Of a stretch of 64,000 bases of DNA, positions 59,554-64,000 are shown one piece after another. Location of the stretch: positions 96,862,501 through 96,926,500 of the forward strand of contig NC_091124.1 in the NCBI RefSeq assembly GCF_040183065.1. The letters are read 5' to 3'. This DNA is from Periplaneta americana (lineage: Eukaryota > Arthropoda > Insecta > Blattodea > Blattidae). How positions within the stretch are numbered: position 1 is the stretch's first letter; each line of letters starts with the position of its first letter. The translations under genes were made by a program, and so were the position numbers. The notes beneath the pieces were generated by a model. That model was not told the origin of the DNA, did no database searches, and saw only the letters and a program-made list of their open reading frames with translations.

Positions 59554-60632
59554 TAGTAAAATATCGGTATAACGCCCTTGAAAGAACCAAACGAAAAGCG
59601 TGTTATAAGCGAGGAAACGCTATAGCGGGAAAAGGGATTTATTTAAACACATGATTTCAAAATTTATTAGAAAGATCGTTTTACATGAAAACAATAGACG
59701 CTACTAAAGTGTCCTTTTAACGACATGATCCATCTTTTCTGTCTCCATACTTAAAAGCGTCGTTCTCAATATGAGGCGATCATGAAATAAATCTTCCAAC
59801 ATTTTACGGTGAGAATTCAAGTATGTTGACAGTGGATAACATATCCAGCACACCTGGCTTTGAAGGTGGCGGAGGTAGCATGTCATCATTGTCCTCTTCA
59901 TTGTCGTCCTTTGTTCTTGACTCTCAGTGAGGTTAGCAGTGTCCTTCGATAGTGTCTGTTGTTAAGCAGTAACGAGATCGTCGTCGACAGCGACAGTACA
60001 ATGAGGCGCTTTTAATCAGCTTCAAACCAGGGTATTTCTCGATCTTGTGGACAAGTGATTTGTCAGGCAATACTCGCTAGCATTATAATAATGTCACAAG
60101 TTTTTTTTCTCTCTAGAAGCACTCTGCCAGTTTGCAAGATCCAGGATTTAACGAGATTTTCGTTAAGATAGACTGTTTCCTCTTGCCGATAAACGACACA
60201 GTGACGTTGTCGAAAAAAATTGAGACTTTGAAGATGTGCTGAATTCCGTAATGCTAAGTTGTTTATGGTAAGTTTTGGTTCCTTACAATAAGCATTATAT
60301 TTCGTTATAATCTTTGTCCGGGACGGAAGGAAAAGATCGTAATAAACGGGAAAACGTTAAAATAGGTTATTTTTTTTATTTTATCGGGTTATTTTACTAC
60401 GCTGTATCAACATATAGGTTATTTAGCGTCTGAATGAAATGAAGGTGATAATGCCGGTGAAATGAGTCCGGGGTCCAGCACCGAAAGTTACCTAGCATAA
60501 AATAGGTTAAGTTATAGGCAATTCTGAATATTTTAACATTATTCCTTATAAAGTCGGTCAAGGAACAGGAAAAAATGAGCATAAAAAGCGGGGAAACTTT
60601 ATGAACGTGAACGTAGTATCGAGGTTTTACTG
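59554..60632 (-). mobile_element. Tigger/pogo-like element nested in the mariner relic
   Basis: The right end inverted reads CAGTAAAACCTCGATACTAC, the classic pogo/Tigger terminus, and the left end is TAGTAAAATATCGGTATAAC. TA flanks both. A minus-strand frame at 59901-59704 (LEDLFHDRLILRTTLLSMET) resembles the far C-terminus of Tigger transposases. The DDE core is missing; the 1079 bp include a piece of family 2 SINE at 60383-60498. Confidence 0.72.
60383..60498 (-). mobile_element. Partial family 2 SINE within the Tigger-like element
   Basis: The minus strand has GGACTCATTTCACCGGCATT, CCTTCATTTCATTCAGACGC and GTTGATACAGCGTAGTAAAA. It corresponds to the 3' half of the variant at 46060-46306; the tRNA head is absent. 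Confidence 0.82.
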
Positions 60633-60890
60633 TAACATGGCGGTGTGCAGTGGATTGAATAAGATGGACTTCCAGTCATGGCCTCGGCAGTCACCAGACC
60701 TCACACCTAAACAAATACATATTTTTTGGAGATATGTGACAGAGCATGTTTCTCAGACACAACAAGAACGTATATATTCTACAGTCAAAACTTTTAAGAG
60801 TGATAGAGGAATGTCAGAATGGAGTTAGACGCTGTCTTCAAGTAATTGAAACAAGGAAGTACATTGAACACCTGCTGCAATTTGCAGTTG

Positions 60891-61784
60891 CACTGGTAAC
60901 AGTAGTCATTAGCACCAACTGAAGATGAGTTGTACATTTTTATCTTCTACAGTACACTAAACTTCAATATTTTCTATTTTAAATTATGCATTTGGATCAA
61001 AAATAGAAATTATGCACGAATAAACCTACCATATTAAATTGTGTCTCTGATTCGAGAATAATAATGGGCCCTAATAACCTAGTACAATTATAACAACTTA
61101 CAGCTTGAAATTAGATATTGATTTATGTTCATTCTGTAACAAATTTCCCCCACACATCACTTTTTAGGCCTAATGGCATGCTTAATTTTTATTTGTGGCT
61201 TCAAAGTTTAGCCTCCACGACCTGTTTAATCTCTCTATTCATGTTTACTGGAGCAACTGTCAAGAGTGTGTTTCGCTAGTCTCAAGTATCACTCGCTCTG
61301 AATTTAGTGGTGAGCGGTAAAGCTTCGTACACTCGGAGCATTTAACCGTTTAATATGCAACCATATTATCGCTTTCTCATGCTCGAGCGAAATTAATAAA
61401 TGCAGGGCTCTAATAGCGAAGCTAGAATTGCGGACTCGAAAATAGGGACAAATCGTATGTCAGCTAGCGACAGAGCGACGAATTAGCTACCAATGTTCTG
61501 CAATGTTCGAATGTGAGAGAGGTAACAAAGACGTTAAAAAACTTCGTCTTATTCGATGTGAAAAACTAATCTGTGTTAAAATCCTTAAGCGGTTAAAACA
61601 TGAGTGGAGGAGAGCGAATATTTTTATAACGAGGTGGAACAAACACGAGAGGCCTCTCTTTGCAGTGCGAACATGGGCGAATATCGAACTTCGCTATACT
61701 CGATAAACTTGAACAGAACATAGCGCTGTAATGCACGACACTATTAGCTACTGTGACTCCTTTACAATCCATATATTCATTCAT
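60891..61784. other. Spacer
   Basis: No recognisable elements. A 67-codon plus frame (61503-61706) overlaps an opposite frame and has no known similarity. Confidence 0.45.
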
Positions 61785-61985
61785 TCATTCATAGTTTTCT
61801 GTCCAAGGGCAGGTCTTTCACTGTAAACTCAGTATTCTCCAATACTTCCTATTTTCGTCTTCGCATATATTACATATAATATCTTAATGTCGTCTGTCAT
61901 CTAATATCTTCTTCTGCCCCGAAATTATCTCCCGTTCACCATTCCTTCCAGTGCATCCTTCAGTAGGCAGATAATGCATGCTATT
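61785..61985 (-). mobile_element. LINE 3' fragment
   Basis: The minus strand reads LPTEGCTGRNGE, a decayed FGAEEDI, RRRK-EVLENTEFTVKDLPL-like text and a stop. It corresponds to the last 65 codons of the LINE C-terminus at 47445-47850. (ATTC)n at 61776-61792 marks the tail. Confidence 0.72.
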
Positions 61986-62046
61986 TCTCAGTAAGTTACG
62001 AAGATTTTATTTTATATATTACAATGTGTCGTATAACAAACACTAG

Positions 62047-62558
62047 CTATTATGGATGTATTTATTTCTCCTACGGAATAATCTCTGTAATATTGACAAT
62101 TAATATTTGAGGAGAAAAATTCGCTCCGGCGCCGCGGATCGAACCCGGGTCCTTGGTTCTACGTACCAAGAGCTCTGACCACTAAGCTACGCCGAATTCA
62201 ATCCACAGCACCGGATCGAACCTTCCTCCTTCAGTGTTTCCCTTTGTGGCCTGACTCCAAGTTAGGCATATATGTTGATGTATATGTCCAGTGTCAACTG
62301 CCAACTGTCAACTCCCGGCAAAATAAATCACTCAACTGAGTGCGCTTCTAGTATAATGGCAGTTGACACTGGACATATGCCTCAACATATATGCCTAACT
62401 TGGAGTCAGGCCACAAAGGGAAACACTGAAGGAGGAAGGTTCGATTCGGTACTGTGGATTGAATTCGGCGTAGCTCAGTGGTCAGAGCGCTTGGTACGTA
62501 GAACCAAGAACTCGGGTTCGATCCCCGGCGCCGGAGCGAATTTTTCTCCTCAAATATT
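62047..62558. mobile_element. Large palindrome with tRNA-like ends and a 9-bp direct repeat
   Basis: Arms of about 200 bp (about 62106-62305 and 62360-62558) are inverted repeats with few differences. Each outer arm holds a 75-nt tRNA-like segment: TTCGGCGTAGCTTAGTGGTC...GGTTCGATCCGCGGCGCCGG on the minus strand at 62126-62199 and its near copy on the plus strand at 62459-62536. Acceptor, D and T arms can pair. The anticodon region (TTGGTACGTAGAACCAA) pairs but lacks the usual T33. AAACACTAG occurs directly outside (62038-62046 and 62559-62567). The tRNA-like parts are better read as TIRs or pol III promoters of an element than as functional tRNA genes. Confidence 0.6.
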
Positions 62559-62567
62559 AAACACTAG

Positions 62568-64000
62568 ATAGCCAAAGTCAGTCACTTGGAATAAATTAGT
62601 GTTTGAGTTATTTCTAAAAAATACAAGTCATTATTGAGTTAAGTGATTTTTGTCTTTATTCTTCTGTTTTACGTGATATTGCGAGTAATCGTACAAATTG
62701 AGTTTACTACACAGTATTCAGTGCACACACACCACCGGACATTGTTGAATAATAATCACATTGCATAATTAATTAACATTATGTAAGATTCTTTAAATAG
62801 GTACAATCAAATTATTGTTCATTATTCCCCGTTTAGATAAGTATAATTTATTGTATATATTTTCTATAATGCCACAAGATTAGTTTTTTATATCTCGGGA
62901 ATGAAAATCACCTGTAAAGAAATTTAAACCTCGTTGTGATATAAAATATGTAACCACTTTCACTGATCTCATGATTGACTGACATTCAGAAAAAAAAGTG
63001 AAGAGTCTAAAAAAAATAAATAAATTTCGACAAACAGTGTTCAAGGAAATGTCAGAGGGCACTGAGGACTATATAAAAGTAAGTAATTTCTTTGCGATAA
63101 AAATCGTGAAAATGTTAAATACATTATCTGAAGGAGAATTTTTAAAATAGTGATTTATTTCTTTAGCAGAAGTTGTGTGCCCAATGTCTTCATAACATAA
63201 TTTTTTTCCATCGACTGTTATTAGGAGAGTAAAGAATCTACCGTTGTATGTTGAGGAGACATTGGGAAAAGTTGCATAATTGGTCAAAAGCACGCATTTA
63301 ATAATTACAGCTAAGTTGTCAATTTTCATTGTTCAAATCTACGATGAAATTGGCGTCGCTGAAAAACTCTTGGATTTAGACTACTGGCAAGAACTGAAAA
63401 GCAATATATATTCTATAGCCTAAGGAAGAAAAGATCTCGTACCAAATATCACCCACCGTAGTTTTAAAAATCTCGCCACGATATCCAATATATATGGAAC
63501 TGTGTTGAAAGAAATGCTAATTATGTAGTATTTAAAAAAACCAGCAATCAATACTGGAAGATTTACCATCTACCAAGAAAATTTGCGTGGCACTTCTCGT
63601 TTTCGGTGACGTCACAAAATTTATCACATTTATGATTTGCATCCGACCAAGCATTTTGAATTCTCGAGAGTTTCAAAACTTTTTACAAACGGAATAGGAT
63701 GCGAATTATGCCGATGTTATCTAATTCTCTCACGTGCATAAAGCCGTACAAAAGTTGTCATTAAAGTTTTAGTTAAAATATTTTTATGACAGTGAAATGA
63801 AAGTCATTACCAAAGTTCGACGATTCCAAGAAGAAATCTTTTGTCATCTATATGATTTAAACTTGGATCTTCAGTCGAAAGGTCAACTGGTTAATGCCCT
63901 TTGACAATGTTAAATTTTTTGAAGTCGGTTTGCAATTTTTATAGTGTCAAATTCCCCTCAATATGTGAACGACAGAGTTCAAAGAAGTGTCAAGATTTCC
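62568..64000. other. AT-rich stretch to the window end
   Basis: No element ends or coding similarity. Minus frames at 62880-63062 and 63069-63329 have no recognisable similarity and no supporting signals. Confidence 0.5.

Larger units (their letters stand above)
59200..60890 (+). pseudogene. Mariner-type transposase relic split by a Tigger-like element
   Basis: Before the insertion, the plus strand gives LFSDECLFFPDGYNVHKM, GPKENPR, then MSESNKLRDQKVMMRSIILD and IVRPYFVMEM, matching the SDEC-F-L-G-VN...ENP...KVMVWCG---IVGPYFFEG block. After it (60633 on) come DFQSWPRQSPDLTPKQIHIF and WRYVTEHVSQTQ, the WPARSPDLTPLDFFLWGYVK block. The Tigger-like element inserted at a TA between these conserved parts. 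Several stops predate or follow it. The element's own ends were not identified. Confidence 0.68.

Noticed and set aside
62126-62199. Candidate tRNA gene (minus strand), with a near copy on the plus strand at 62459-62536
   Set aside because: The cloverleaf is plausible, but the anticodon loop lacks T33, the two copies sit in a palindrome, and the segment continues into shared repeat sequence. I call it tRNA-like.

Overview
This window looks like intergenic DNA from a large, repeat-rich insect genome. A cockroach or termite (Blattodea) is my best guess. The reasons are the C-terminal sequence of its LINE reverse transcriptases (copies ending in GTAA repeats), three tRNA-derived SINE families, many DUF4817-type mariner relics, and the absence of any bacterial-style gene organisation. 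I recognise no single-copy host gene. Almost every coding stretch I can read belongs to a transposable element. The organism call is inference from remembered family resemblance and was not checked against a database.

Layout. 1-9.4 kb: two mariner-type foldback elements (1.3-2.2 and 3.6-4.3 kb), LINE 3' ends (2.8-3.2 and 8.5-9.1 kb), and a foldback element at 5.6-8.0 kb that carries a Transib-like insertion (CACAGTG ends, 5-bp CGTCG duplication) and a hairpin MITE. 9.46-13.62 kb: a complete P-superfamily transposon with an 8-bp duplication and a THAP-domain transposase broken by two frameshifts. 14.7-16.2 kb: a LINE 3' end split by a hAT element. 17.58-21.27 kb: a TIR element of unknown class, split by a complete hAT transposon (18.34-20.54 kb) that has an uninterrupted 494-codon transposase and a perfect 8-bp duplication. 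24.6-25.7 kb: an internally deleted hAT. 27-34 kb: mariner and LINE reverse-transcriptase relics and one copy of a 1.1-1.2 kb TIR element, whose second copy lies inverted at 57.8-58.9 kb. 34.8 kb: a perfect 37-bp-arm palindrome. 37.7-38.8 kb: a TIR element with a 4-bp duplication. 39.7-49.4 kb: a fragment of a hAT related to the intact one, several SINEs, a hAT MITE, LINE tails and many microsatellites, including about 258 bp of (GATA)n. 50.46-52.99 kb: a TIR element carrying a DUF7869-like gene and repeated subterminal motifs, with a foldback mariner-type element inserted downstream of the gene. 53-64 kb: SINEs, MITEs, an A-rich block, a mariner split by a Tigger-like element that itself holds a SINE piece, and a large palindrome with tRNA-like ends.

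How the parts relate. The genes do not form a pathway. The window is a layered record of insertions, and the nesting gives relative ages. The intact hAT is probably the youngest autonomous element: its ORF is unbroken, its duplication is perfect and its TIRs have one mismatch in 19. The most unusual items are the DUF7869 element, the Transib-like element with RSS-like ends, and the perfect palindrome at 34.8 kb.
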